Shown: piece by piece, positions 52,516-63,225 of the stretch
Layout of the letters: every line of letters starts with the position of its first letter
Numbering within the stretch: position 1 is the first letter of the stretch
From: Callipepla californica brunnescens
Lineage: Eukaryota; Chordata; Aves; Galliformes; Odontophoridae
Direction of reading: 5' to 3'
Assembly: GCA_023055505.1 (NCBI GenBank)
Contig: JALIRH010000044.1
Coordinates: 1 to 64,000, forward strand
DNA length: 64,000 nucleotides
Program-made: the position numbers and the translations under genes
The notes under the pieces: model-generated
The model's input: the letters and a program-made list of their open reading frames with translations, nothing else
What the model was told of the DNA's origin: nothing
Database searches by the model: none

Positions 52516-55500
52516 TCACCGCTGCCACCGTAGGTGTCTGAGGTCTCCAAGGACCACCTGGGCTGCATTGCGTCCCGCTGCACCCATCACACCTCCTCCT
52601 GAAAGGCAGCAGGAACGGGGCTGCAGCGTTGGTCTGTGCCTGTCCATGTAGCCCTTCCCTCTTCCTGCAGCCCCATTCTAAGCCTTGCTCACCGGGATGG
52701 GCTCCACTCCCACACAGGTATAAGCCTGGGACTGGGGACCGGTAGGTCGAGTAGGATGGTGCTGGCCGGGCAAAGTAGAGCTGGTCCAGAGACATCCCTC
52801 CATGAAAGATGTTCTGCAAAGAAAGCCCACCCAAGTGCTGTGTACCCTCCCCAGCTGGTACTGGAATGATACTCAGAGCCCAGCCTGCCGGCACCCACCC
52901 CACCGGGCAGCCCAAAGATCCTCTCCAGGTCAGGTGGTGTCAGGATGTCCCTGCCAATGACGGACGCCTTGAAGCCCGGGGCATAGTCTTCAATGCAGTT
53001 GAACACTGTGGAGGATTGGAGGCATTGGTGGCTCTTCCCATAGTCAGGGACTGGTGTATTGGGTGTTATCCTGCTCAACACATGCTTTACTCACCTGTGT
53101 CTGCATAAGCATTCCGAGCCTGCTCATCCCAGGGCTGCCCGCCTGCCAGCTTATATGGGGTATACTGGGTGAAGAGGGAAATGACGTGGCAGCCGGGAGG
53201 GGCCAGCCCTGGATCCAGTACTGAGGGGATGCACAGCTCAATCATGGGCCTGGGGGAGAGAGACAGCCACAAAACATCCCCCTGGCACAAGCAGGGCGGT
53301 GGGCAGTGGGTGAGTGGGGCACCTCCTACCTGCTGGAGGGGTGCCCGTGGGCAGCCTCGGTGTAAGCTTGGTGCAGGAGGTGCATGCCCTCACAGTTGAG
53401 GTGGATGGAGCAGCAGTGGTGGGGCAGAGGTTGGTTGTCGCGGGTGCTGGGGGCTGCCAGGAAGCTAGGCAGCCGATCCACCGCCACTGGGATGGGGACC
53501 ATGGGGTGCATTAGCATTTCAAGCATGCCTGAGCGAGGGTGGCAGGGTTGGTCCTTGTCCCTACCATTGATTTTGGTGACAGGGGAGCGTGTGTCGAGCC
53601 GCTGGATCTGCCGCACAAAGTCCTCCGGCAGCTGCTCCTGGGATGAAGAGGGCACTGCTGTGATGGGGTGACCAAGCAGGGGAGCGGCGCTATGCCAAGT
53701 GCTATGGTGGCCCCATACCTGGGGGGTGAGCTCCAGGAAGGTGAGCTGGGGGGAAGCGCTGGACAGCACCACTTTGCTCCTCACCTCCGTCCCATCCTGC
53801 AGCACAACACCCTGCGCCCGCCCATCGGTTCCCAGCAACACACGGCACACAGCCTGGGCAGAGGGGAGGGCACTCCACCCAGTTCATCCCTACAGCCAGC
53901 AGCAGATTTCCCACAGCTCTCACTGAGCCCAGAAACCCCATACCTGCTCTGTAAAGATATGGGCACCGTGGGTGGCTGCCGCACTGGCGATGGCTTGGGA
54001 CAGGGCCCCCATGCCCCCAGCCACATAGCCCCAGGCACCGGACTGCCCCTCCAGCTCACCCATGATGTGGTGCAGCAGCACGTACCTGTGGGTCAGCAAG
54101 GAGATGAGGTGCCCCGTGGCAGGGATGCCCTTAATGTGAGCTCCAGTGGCCAGCACAGAGCCACAAGACCCAGGCTGAGGATGGAACTCTCACCCACTGC
54201 CAGGGGTATGGGGGCTGCTCATGGCCCCAATCACTGCATCTGTTGCCAGAGTGGCCTTCAAGGGCTCTGACTCAAACCAGTGATCCAGGATCTGGTCCAG
54301 GAGATAAGGAGAGGCTCAGGGGTGGGCAGTAGCTGGGTTCCCACAAACATACAGGGAGGTGCCACTGCTGTCAGCACACACCTTGGAGATTGGAGCTGTC
54401 AGTACTTCATAACAGTAGGGCAGCTGCCACCCCAGTGCCAGCCCTGTTGGAAAAGGCAGCTCTGGGACCCACAAGGCTGCACCAGGAGGTGGCCACCAGT
54501 GCCCTGGGCTGGGCCAGCCACCATCACCATGAGGACCCCCCCCATGTCCCCACACACCTGCCTGCAGCAGGGGCCACAGGGCACGGAGCCTCTGCAGCAG
54601 GGAGCCCTGCCCTAGAGCAGCTGTATCTGCAGGGGGGGCATCCAGCAGCAGGCTTATAGCAGACACCAAGCCTCCCATGAACTCCTCATATTTAGGGTAA
54701 GCCTGAATGGGGACAGAGTGGCCAGAAGGAGATGTCCCACCATGAGAATCCCTAGTGCTCTGTTGGGCATGGTGGCTCCTGGGCCAGGCACTGCCTCTGT
54801 ACCTGAGCATCCTTCTGGGAGAACTGGGCGATCTGCCTCTGGGTCTGGGCCATGTTGCGCCCCAGCAGCAGGGAGCGGGGTGGGCTCCTGTCCTCCAGCA
54901 GTGGGGTGAAGGAGTAGGGGTCCCGGGGCAGCACTCTCAGGCCATGCCGCTGCAAGGCATGGGGTCAGGATGGAACCTGCAGGGATGGCTGGGCAGCAGG
55001 CTCACCTTACCAGCATGTTGGGAAGGGAGCAGTACCTGCAGCTCCAGCTCTACATAGATCTGCGGGCGCAGCAGGCTGAGCAGGTAAGAAGCCCGGGAGA
55101 ACTTAAAACCTGAAGAATATGGGATGATGAAAGATGCATAGGGTGGGCAGCAGGCAGGGGGACATGGGGCATGCAGGGTACCTGGTACTATCTCTTCAGT
55201 GACAGCTGCACCACCCAGCACATGGCGTTTCTCCAGCACGGCCGTGCGCAGCCCTGCCCGCTGCAGGTAGGCAGCCTGTGGGGAGTGAGTCACACTGAGG
55301 GTGGCATGCGCTCCCCTCCTGCACACAGTGACCCCATCCCCTCACCAGGGAAGCCCCTGCTTCCCAAACCTCTGCAGAATCCCCAGTCCTAGTGCTTGCT
55401 GCAGACCCTCCTCCCAGCAACCCCCACTGGGGAGGGAGGTGAGCGTTCTCCTGTTGGTACTCACTGCCACCAGCCCGTTGTGCCCTGCAAGGAGAGAGGG

Positions 55501-55880
55501 GGGTGAGCCAGGACAGCTCCATGGCACCCTGCATGGTACCCAAATAATGGGACTCTAGACACGAAGATGCAGGCATCAGCAAACATCCTCTCCATCTCTA
55601 CACTCCTGGGCCCCACCATGTCCCAGCTCTGCTCATACTCCCGTGCCAGCAGCACACCAGGGAGCTGCAACACACACACACCCATGCCAGACCGTGTACA
55701 GCTGAGGGCTGCCCCATCCCTACTAGCTCCCGGCTCCTCGTTACCTGCCCCAATCACCACCACGTCATACTCTCGCTGCAGCCGTTCTGTGGTCCTGCTA
55801 TGAGCCAGGCGCCGTCCCTGCAGCCCGTGGGCAGCACAGCTCTTACTCAGCCCTGCACGGAGCCCAGACGCCATCTCCAT
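52516..55880 (-). CDS. PYROXD2: PYROXD2, pyridine nucleotide-disulphide oxidoreductase domain 2, 16 coding exons
   Basis: PYROXD2 is a mitochondrial FAD-dependent oxidoreductase-like protein with carotenoid-desaturase homology; its substrate is not established. Exons: 55880-55745, 55484-55465, 55275-55182, 55109-55036, 54949-54803, 54702-54558, 54443-54382, 54291-54194, 54085-53944, 53853-53719, 53637-53565, 53486-53330, 53249-53095, 53005-52899, 52813-52693, 52598-52516. Phases agree and give 582 aa (human 581). An Arg-rich N-terminus suits mitochondrial import. The Rossmann FAD motif [21 protein letters not shown] spans exons 1-3. Further blocks are [67 protein letters not shown] and a C-terminal FAD-contact motif [25 protein letters not shown] 55880 or the better-context 55874 may start translation. 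Confidence 0.96.
55465..55484 (-). other. PYROXD2: 20-nt microexon of PYROXD2 inside the FAD-binding motif
   Basis: With borrowed flanking bases it encodes the residues GHNGLVA. Acceptor tgcag before 55484 and donor gtgagt from 55464 are strong. The length is not a multiple of three, so skipping would shift the frame and remove the second half of GxGxxG. Confidence 0.85.
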
Positions 55881-56900
55881 GTGGTGATGGTAGCTCCTGG
55901 ACTTTGCTTTCACGGCTGTGATTCTCACACGGCTTCCAAGGCACGGGGTGGGGACAGGGGCCCAGGGCAGGGGACGCCTTGGCATAGGGCTGGATGTTGT
56001 GTCTCAGGGCTTATGGGAATGCTGGGCAGGACACAGCACCCACAGCTGAATCTCAGCCAACCTTTGCCTGGGGCACATGGAGTGGCTGAGGAGCAGATGG
56101 GCACAGTCCCATGGTTAGATTCTGCCTGATGCTTGCAGTCTATGGAACATGGACAGATTCAAAGCAACGGGCTGGGTGAGCGGACACTGAGTGCTGCAGG
56201 GAAGGGGACTGCAGCTGGGAAAGGGACAGCCTGGGCTGGACTTGGCTCTGGCCCCAGAGCTTTGCTCAGCAGGGCAAATTCCTGCCCAGCAGCACAGGGC
56301 AAAGGCCCTGTCATGGCCCAGTGCTCCCCAAGCCACAGTGCCTAGCCCCAGCTGTGCAGGACAGCCAGAACCCCTGGAGCAGAGGGAGCTCAGACCGCTT
56401 GCACATGCACCGACAGATGTGTCTGGAGGACACATGAACTGCCTCAGCTGCACCACGTGCAGGCACCCAGCTCCGCACCCATGTGCCCAGGAGCTGCACC
56501 CAGGCAGGGGTGTGCAGGATGCACCCCATATCCTCAGGCTTGAGGACCCCAAACCCACAGCCTTATGTTAAGGGGTGAAGATGGGGGTCACGAGGTGCAG
56601 CCTGCAGCACAGATTTGGCTATGATGTTTTTTGGCCAAAGCCAGGCGGCGAGTCCAAGCCAACATCATAAATCCAGTTTTGGAAATGCACTTTTCAACAA
56701 GCCTGTGATTTGCCAAAAAGCTCTCAGCCCCACTCCCAGCCTGTCCCGGGAGACTGCTGGGTGCTTGCCAAGAGGGAGAGGGGGAGAGGCGGGTAGTGCA
56801 AGCCCTGACCGGGTTGCAGGACAGCGAGGCTGCACGTGGCTGCCTCCAGGCGCAGTCCAGCTCACGCGCACCCCCTGAAGAAGCAGCATGAGGAGCACCC
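55881..56900 (-). other. PYROXD2 promoter and HPS1-PYROXD2 intergenic region
   Basis: About 1 kb between the PYROXD2 start and the HPS1 3' end. It is not CpG-rich, unlike the other promoters here. No TATA box, gene or repeat was recognised. Confidence 0.45.
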
Positions 56901-56908
56901 ACACCCGC

Positions 56909-56926
56909 TTTAATCCTGATCCCAGC
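56909..56926 (-). terminator. HPS1: HPS1 poly(A) signal ATTAAA very close to the stop
   Basis: The minus strand reads ATTAAA at 56914-56909, only 12 bases after the stop codon (56929-56927). If used, the 3' UTR is about 30-40 nt. ATTAAA is the commonest variant hexamer. A longer 3' UTR cannot be excluded. Confidence 0.5.
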
Positions 56927-59900
56927 TCAGAGCAGGGGGATGCGGGAGGGCTCCCAGAGGCGCTGGGCCAAGTTGCAGGCTTGCTGAACCACCAGTTCAG
57001 ACGGGATGATGCCCAGGTGGATGGTCAGCAGCTCATAGCACTTCACCACCTCCATCTGCTGGTTCTTGCTGTAGTAACGCAGCAGCTTCCTAGGAAGGAA
57101 AAGCAGGGATACACTGAAGGGTATGGCACTGGCTGCTTCCCTTGGGAACCAAATTCCTCTAGGAAGCTTCTGGCAAGGACATCCTTTTCTGCTGTCCCAC
57201 GATCACAGCACAAAGAAGGGAATATGGGCCGTGCTATCCAGATAGCACCACAGCACTGGTGCCACCCTGCTGGTCTCGGTGTCCCCAAGCACACCTATTT
57301 GCACAGGATGCCCATAACAGCATGTGCCCTGTTCCCTCTGCCCAATGACAGAGCAGGGGACTGCTCACCTGTAGTAGTCCCCTGCCAGCATCCCGATGGG
57401 TGCAGAGTCATCAGACAGAACTGGCACCTCCATCACCTCCAGCTTGTAGCCCTGGGGACAGATGACAGCAGATGGCAGAATTGTTCAAGGGAGGGGACAG
57501 ACAAGGAGCCCCACGGTGTGGGGAGAAGGGGGCTCAGCCCACTTACTAGCTCATTTTCAAACCAGAGGAAGTAGGAGCAGCAGTAGTCACCGTCCTGCAG
57601 CATGAGGGTTGTGTAGCCCTTCTGCAGGTACCGCCGGGCCAGTGCAATCAGGGACCACACCTAGGAGAAGGGGGGGACTCAATGCCCGATGACAAACTTC
57701 CATCTTTGCCCCCTCCCACGGTCCCAGCATAGTCCTCAGCATCCGGACCCATAGCAGCACGGTGCCTGGTCCAGGCACTGCAGGACCACTACCTTGCTCC
57801 TGACAAACTCAGCGAGGGGACCCTTGCCCAGTTCTGAACTGGACTTCTCTGTCACGCTGAGCGATGGTGCCATCATCTGCCCAGCCGTGCGGTCGACATA
57901 GATGAAGTGCACCAGGCCAGGAAAGTCTTCCAGGTATGTGAGGCTGGTTAAGGGTGTCCAACCACTTTAGTAACCCGTGGAAACCTCTCTCTCTCCCTCC
58001 CACCCCATCCTGGCCACATGGACAGATATGACACCATTGTGATATTGCGCCTGCTCTTCACCAGCAGGAAGTCTCGCCAGTCCAACAGCTTCTCCCTGTG
58101 AGCAGAGGTGCAGTGAGCAGCAATAAGGACCCACAGCTACAGGCATTCCCCACACCCCCCAGCCTCACCTCATCAGTTTCTGAGCTCGGTCCCGCAGGCC
58201 CTGGGACAGGCTATGGCTGGTGGGAGTGAGGAAGAGCTGGCGATATACAGAGCAGAGCTGTCGCTTCACAGTGCCCAGCACCTGCAGCAGCCTAGGTAGG
58301 CAGGGAGGGGGGTTAGCTTCGGGGTCTGCATTCAGGCAGAGCAAGGATCCCATTCTCTCTGGCTGCCCCATACTCACTCCAAGTTGCTCCCAGCCTCGCT
58401 CCGGGAGAATATCTTGTTCTTAAATTCCACCCAGGCGTTCTGCAACTAGAGATGGGGCTCAGTGTCCAGCCATGGGGACAGTGGCATGAAGTCCCTACAT
58501 TCCCACACCCACCTGCACATCCTGTCCGCTCAGCTTCTTCACAAACTTGTCCATGCGCTGCCGCAGTTCGGCCAGAAAAGGGTGGGCACGAGGGGCTCCC
58601 ACCTCCTGCCCCTCTTCCAGCTTCTTCTCCAGCACCAGGAATCCATCCAGCAGTTGGTGCAAGGTGATGGCCACATGGCTTGTGGGGCCCTGCCATGGAG
58701 AGGGGACACAGGTCAGGGAGGAGCCAGCCCAGCCCTGCTCCCCTCACCTTACAGCTCACCTTGGTCAGGAGCACGAGGGAGATGCCAGGCCACAGTGGGA
58801 GGCAGTGCATGGTGTGTGGCAGCAAGAGGCAGCTGCCATCCCGCAGGTTGGCCTCCAGAAAGATCCTCCTGGGGTTCGAAGCTTCAGGGAGCAGAGGGCC
58901 CAACGTCTGGAGCAGATCCTCTGCCATCTGGGCAGAGGGGAGAGATGCTCAGCCCCTGCATCAACCCAGGGATGTGGCGTTGGAACCAACATCCTGAAAG
59001 CTGTAAGTACCCCACAAGAGCAGCAGACAGAATGGAAGTTGCTTGGAACCAGCAAACACCTTTTGCAGTGACCAGCAAATGCTTGCAAAGCAGTGTAGGG
59101 AAGAAAGCAGCCCAGAAACACTGAGGCAGCAGAGGGAGACACCAGACTGCTCTGAGAGCCTCAACTCTGTGCCACAGACAGACATCGATGGGGATGCTAC
59201 AAGCAGTACCCCAGAGCTGTCACACACAACACAAGGGATGTGCCACATGTCTCCAAAGGCTAGGACACTCGTAGCCATGGCACAGCAAGTGAGATGTGGC
59301 GAGGACCAGAGACAACAAAGAGCACCAGAATAGGCTGGGAAGACATGGATATAGGTGGAATCACATTGCCCATGCTCACCTGGACATCTGCAGCATCTGC
59401 ATCCCCATCACCCACCAGCTCAAGGCTCTCCGACCAGCTCTCACTGCCTGCAGGAATGCAGCAGCTCCGCTCTCCCTGCTTGTCCCCCATGTAGCCCCAA
59501 ACCTCCTGTGGGGCAGGGGAGCCCAGGGCACTGCCCAACCTGGCACTCACCTGTGCTCTGCCTGCCCGGTGAGGGCTCAGGTGTGTAATAGACTTCAGGC
59601 ACGGATTGATCATCAGTGTCCTGTTAGGAGGAAGGGCTGGCTCAGCTGTGCCATGACTACAGGGCAGCACTGCCAGCTTCCCACGCTGCAGCTCCCAGCT
59701 TCGTGCCCCCTGGGGATGCCACCACTCTCACCTGATCATCTGACTCCTTCTCTGTAGCCCCATGGGAGCTGGAGCTGCTCATAGGGATGCTCTCACTTCT
59801 CTTGGGTCCATGTGGCAACACCTTCTCTGCTACAGGCTTCCAAGAAGAGAGACGGAAAATCAAAGCCTGACCCACAAGATATTACCCTCTGGGGGCACTC

Positions 59901-61329
59901 CAGCTCACTCCCCCCACACCTGTGGGCTGAGCTCCTCGTCAGCACTCTGGCTGGGATACAGGTCCTGCACCAGGAGGATGAGGGTGAGAAGGTCAGCAGG
60001 GCGGATGGAGCTGGCATTGCGGCTGTGGGATGGAGAACAGAGAGTTCAAGCAGCAGGGCCAGCAGCTCCCCTGGGAGGGTGGTGGAGCCAAGGCCAGGCG
60101 CACCTGGAGTAGAAGGCCAGCAGCTTGGTATGCACCAGGAGGAAGGCGTGTCCCACCTCGTCCCCACCACGCTCGGGGCTGGAGTTGATGTGCTGCACCA
60201 CCTGCCGCTCCAGGAACTCGATGCACTGCTCACACAGCTGGGGGTGGGTGAGCCGCTCCACTGCCTGCGGTGTGAGTTGGGATGAGGCTGCTGAGCCAGA
60301 CAGACCCAACCGCGCAGCACCAGGGCAGGGCTGCTCACCACAGACCAAAGATCCCCACCAGGAGCCCTTCCCCAGGACGCAGCATCACCCACTGCCAGCC
60401 TAGATGAAGCCCTGAGATGTTCTCAGCAAGTCCCAAGGAACAGTACCTCCACAGCAAAGCTCTGGTCTTCCTCCCGCAGGCAGATGTATGTCTCCAGCAG
60501 CCCCCTCAACAGGCTCCAGGTGCGCTCCCGCCGCTCCGAATCCGCTGGCCGCAGCCTGCAACGGCCACAGAGCATGAGCCATGCACGAGATGTCCCAGAT
60601 GGATGGACATCCCAAACCCCAGTGGCACCCCAGCGAACGAAAAGGCGCTGAAAGTCTCACTGCCAGGGGGTACCAGCTACGAGATACGCTCCCACCCTCC
60701 CACCCTAGCAGCCCCCCCAGCAGCCCTGTGCCCCAGCCCGTGCTCACTCCTTGCGGATGAGATGGGCATCAAGCGTGACGAGGCCACAGTGAGCCTCCAC
60801 CAGGCGCCGCAGCACGAAGAGCGTCCTGCGCAGGTCGTCCTCGCTCTCCGTCCCGTCACCGTTCACCGCGATGTACAAGCAATCCCCAAACTGCAACCAG
60901 CAGCGGCGTCAGAGCACAGGCGTGGCCGCCCCCCCGGCTCCCCCTGCCCGGCCCTACCATGTGCAGGACGTGGAGGTGCTGCCCGTGCTCAGCCCTGAAG
61001 CAGGTATAGGTGTCCGACAGCTTCTCCAGCAGCGCGGTGCAGGAGATGATGAGGGGCGCGAACAGCGTGTTGAGGCTGTCCTCCAGCGCCGGGTCCTGCG
61101 GCACGCCCCCGATTCAGCGTCCCCGGACCCCGTGAGCCGTCCCATACCCCGCCCGTCCGCCCCCCCGGGGCCGCCCCGTCCCGTCTCGCCCCGTCCCGTC
61201 TCACCCCGTCCCGTCTCACCCCACCTGCGCGGCGGTGGCTGCGGGCGGCCGCAGCCGGCGAAGGAAGGCGGCATCGGCCCAGTAGAAGAGCAGCTCGGCC
61301 GCGGTGCTGGCGATCAGCACGCACCGCAT
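56927..61329 (-). CDS. HPS1: HPS1, BLOC-3 subunit, 18 coding exons
   Basis: HPS1 forms BLOC-3 with HPS4, the exchange factor for Rab32/Rab38 in melanosome and lysosome-related organelle biogenesis; human loss causes Hermansky-Pudlak syndrome type 1. Exons: 61329-61225, 61095-60958, 60890-60748, 60555-60447, 60264-60104, 60022-59920, 59836-59732, 59620-59551, 59447-59380, 58927-58760, 58689-58513, 58439-58378, 58291-58169, 58095-58030, 57937-57793, 57660-57547, 57451-57369, 57089-56927. Phases agree and give 700 aa, the human length. The N-terminal longin region ([27 protein letters not shown]), [20 protein letters not shown], an acidic diverged middle, [52 protein letters not shown] and [20 protein letters not shown] are clear. 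One intron, 58029-57938, is AT-AC. The rest are GT-AG. Confidence 0.97.
57938..58029 (-). other. HPS1: AT-AC (U12-type) intron of HPS1, 92 nt
   Basis: The exon ends ATG GTG TC; the intron starts ATATCTGTCC and ends CCTCAC; the next exon starts ATACCTGGAAGAC. Joining gives ITMVSYLEDF, exactly the conserved protein. A U12 branch-point-like ACCCTTAAC lies at 57955-57947, with its branch A 10 nt before the acceptor, the short spacing U12 introns need. GT-AG alternatives nearby add extra residues. The donor departs from ATATCCTT at two positions. Confidence 0.85.
61174..61218. repeat. Three perfect or near-perfect 15-bp tandem units at the HPS1 intron 1 donor
   Basis: Units ccccgtcccgtctcg (61174), ccccgtcccgtctca (61189) and ccccgtcccgtctca (61204). 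On the HPS1 sense strand the last two carry GGTGAGAC and lie within 40 nt of the true exon 1 donor (GTGGGG at 61224), so they look like decoy 5' splice sites. Confidence 0.9.
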
Positions 61330-61640
61330 TTCCCGGCCCGGCTCCGGGACCCCGCGGCTCCGCCCGCCCCGCTCCGCTTCCTGCTCCGCCGCGCGTGACC
61401 GCCGCGCCCACGCGCGCAGCGCCTCCGCTGGCCCGGCGCGGCCCTGCAGCGCGCACCCGGAGTGCCCCGCTCCGGTTCCTCTCCGGTTCCGCTCCGGTGC
61501 CGCCCCGCGGCGAACAGAAGAGGCGGGCTCGGTGGGCAGCGCAGCTTTATTACCCGTCGCGGTGCGTCCCGGCTGCTCCAGCCCGCACCCCCCGCTCCCG
61601 CAGCCTGAGCCGCCTCCGCCCCGCACGGCGCGGAGCTCCT
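61330..61640 (-). promoter_or_regulatory. HPS1: HPS1 CpG-island promoter overlapping the HPSE2 3' end
   Basis: A dense CpG block upstream of the HPS1 ATG, with a tandem of ccggttcc/tccgctcc units near 61470-61500. The HPSE2 AATAAA (61551-61546) lies inside the same island. No TATA box is seen. Confidence 0.6.
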
Positions 61641-61963
61641 CGTCACCGCGGGCCTCATTAACTTAATTACCAACATTTACAGCCGTGGCCCCGCCCGCGC
61701 GGCTCCCCCCCGTCCCACGGCGTCGGGGCCGCGCTCGCGGAGGCAGCAGAGGGAGCTGCTTCCATGCGCGCCGCGAGCTCCCCGCACGCGGGGCGGGCAC
61801 GGCCCTTCACCCTCCCGATGGAGCCCCGCGGTTTGGCCGTCCGTGCGCGGGGCGGAGCGGGCACGGGTCGGGGGAGAGGGTCCCGGGCCCGAGGGCGTCC
61901 GGGCAGCGGGGAGGAGGTGCGGTGCGGTGCCCGCGCAGCGGTGGGTCCGTTGCGGGCCGCGGG
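61540..61963 (-). other. HPSE2: HPSE2 3' UTR with poly(A) signal
   Basis: Minus-strand AATAAA at 61551-61546, about 410 bp after the HPSE2 stop. The UTR is itself very GC-rich. No other canonical hexamer was seen nearer the stop. Confidence 0.6.
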
Positions 61964-63225
61964 CTATCGGTAGCGGCAGGCCAGCGCGTTCACGTTCTTC
62001 ACCACGTAGAAGCTCATGGTCAGCGGAGGGATGACCAGCGTGCGGCCGGCCCGCAGCGGCCGGGGCTTTAGCTCGGGGAGGGTCCCGTCGTCCACCATGG
62101 CCAGAGGCTGCCCGTTGAGCTGCACCGACCTGCGGGAGCAGAACAGGGTCAAGGGTGCGGGACCGAGGGCGGGGTGGTCCCCAGCAGGAGCCCCGCGCTT
62201 ACTTGGAGTGCAGCCCGTCTTTGCCGTAGGGCTGCAGCAGGTACTGGTGGACGATCTTATCCCGCAGCGTCCCCGCCAGTTTGATTTTCTTCCGGGAGCG
62301 ATGCAGGTTGATGATGTACAGGGTGATGGAGCCCCGCACGTAATTGTGGCTGCAAAGGGGAGAGCGGGGGCTGAGGGGCGTCTTGGCATCTGCCACAGGA
62401 GCATCACCCCGGGAAAAGGGCCTGGGGCGTGTGTGCAGCCATCCGCGTTGGACATCACTCTCCGCAGGGAGATGTCACCTCCCCATCATGACAGCTTCCC
62501 GACTTCCCCTGCTCTCCTTGGCCAGAAGTGGCACTGCTCGAAGGGGGTCCCTGCAGCTGGGAGCAGCCCTCCCGGGGACCTTGCAAGGAGGAGGCTGAGA
62601 ACTAAGGGAGCTCGGTACGTGAGTGGTGTCTGCCCCCCACCACCCCGGGCACCCAACTGACAGCTCCAGACACTGATCCTCTGTCCCCGCTTAATCAGAC
62701 AGCCCCAAACAAAGGCTATAAAGCACTTTGCACCTGTCAGTTACTGGACAAGGTTTCCTACCGAGCTGGAGGCATGTTGAAAGCATCTGGATTCTGTAAA
62801 GAAACAGCCTCTCCTCCTCCACAATAGCAACTTGTGTCTGCAGAGGAGGTGGCTGCCCCCCCACACCCCCTCCCGTACTGCTTGCTGGGGCGCTTTGAAA
62901 GACCTTATCAGTGAAACAATGAGCAGGCTGGGCTCCTAGGCAGGTAACCCGACCGACCGGGGGCCCCTTGTGAAATCCACCCCCTTGATCTTTGCTGCCG
63001 GGGCTGTCCGGCCGCTGTCCCCGTTCCCAGGCGGGTGCTGCCCCACGGCCCCCAGCCTCCCTCACTGTGCATGGCTCACTTGTGGGAGCTGGTGCAGTGG
63101 GCGTAAATGCGGAGCTTGTCACGGATCACCCTGCCCGGCCGGGGCTTTCTCTGCAGACCGGCCACGTGGATGGCCAGCACCTTGGGTCCGATGAGCCGCT
63201 TGTACAGCAGGGACAGCCAGTAGTC
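61964..63225 (-). CDS. HPSE2: HPSE2 (heparanase-2), last three coding exons
   Basis: Heparanase-2 is a secreted, catalytically inactive heparanase relative that binds heparan sulphate and antagonises heparanase; human loss causes urofacial syndrome. Exons here: 63225-63080, 62349-62203, 62129-61964, with consistent phases, encoding the C-terminal 152 residues. Key blocks are [99 protein letters not shown] and [13 protein letters not shown] with stop at 61966-61964. This is the C-terminal beta-sandwich, nearly identical to human. The remaining exons lie to the right; human HPSE2 is a very large gene. Confidence 0.97.

Noticed and set aside
57937..58060. A GT-AG reading of the HPS1 intron (donor at GTCATA or GTCCAT, acceptor AG at 57946-57945)
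   Set aside because: These splices keep the frame but add extra residues (LT or LLT) inside a motif that is invariant in human. The AT-AC splice gives the exact conserved sequence and has a U12 branch point.
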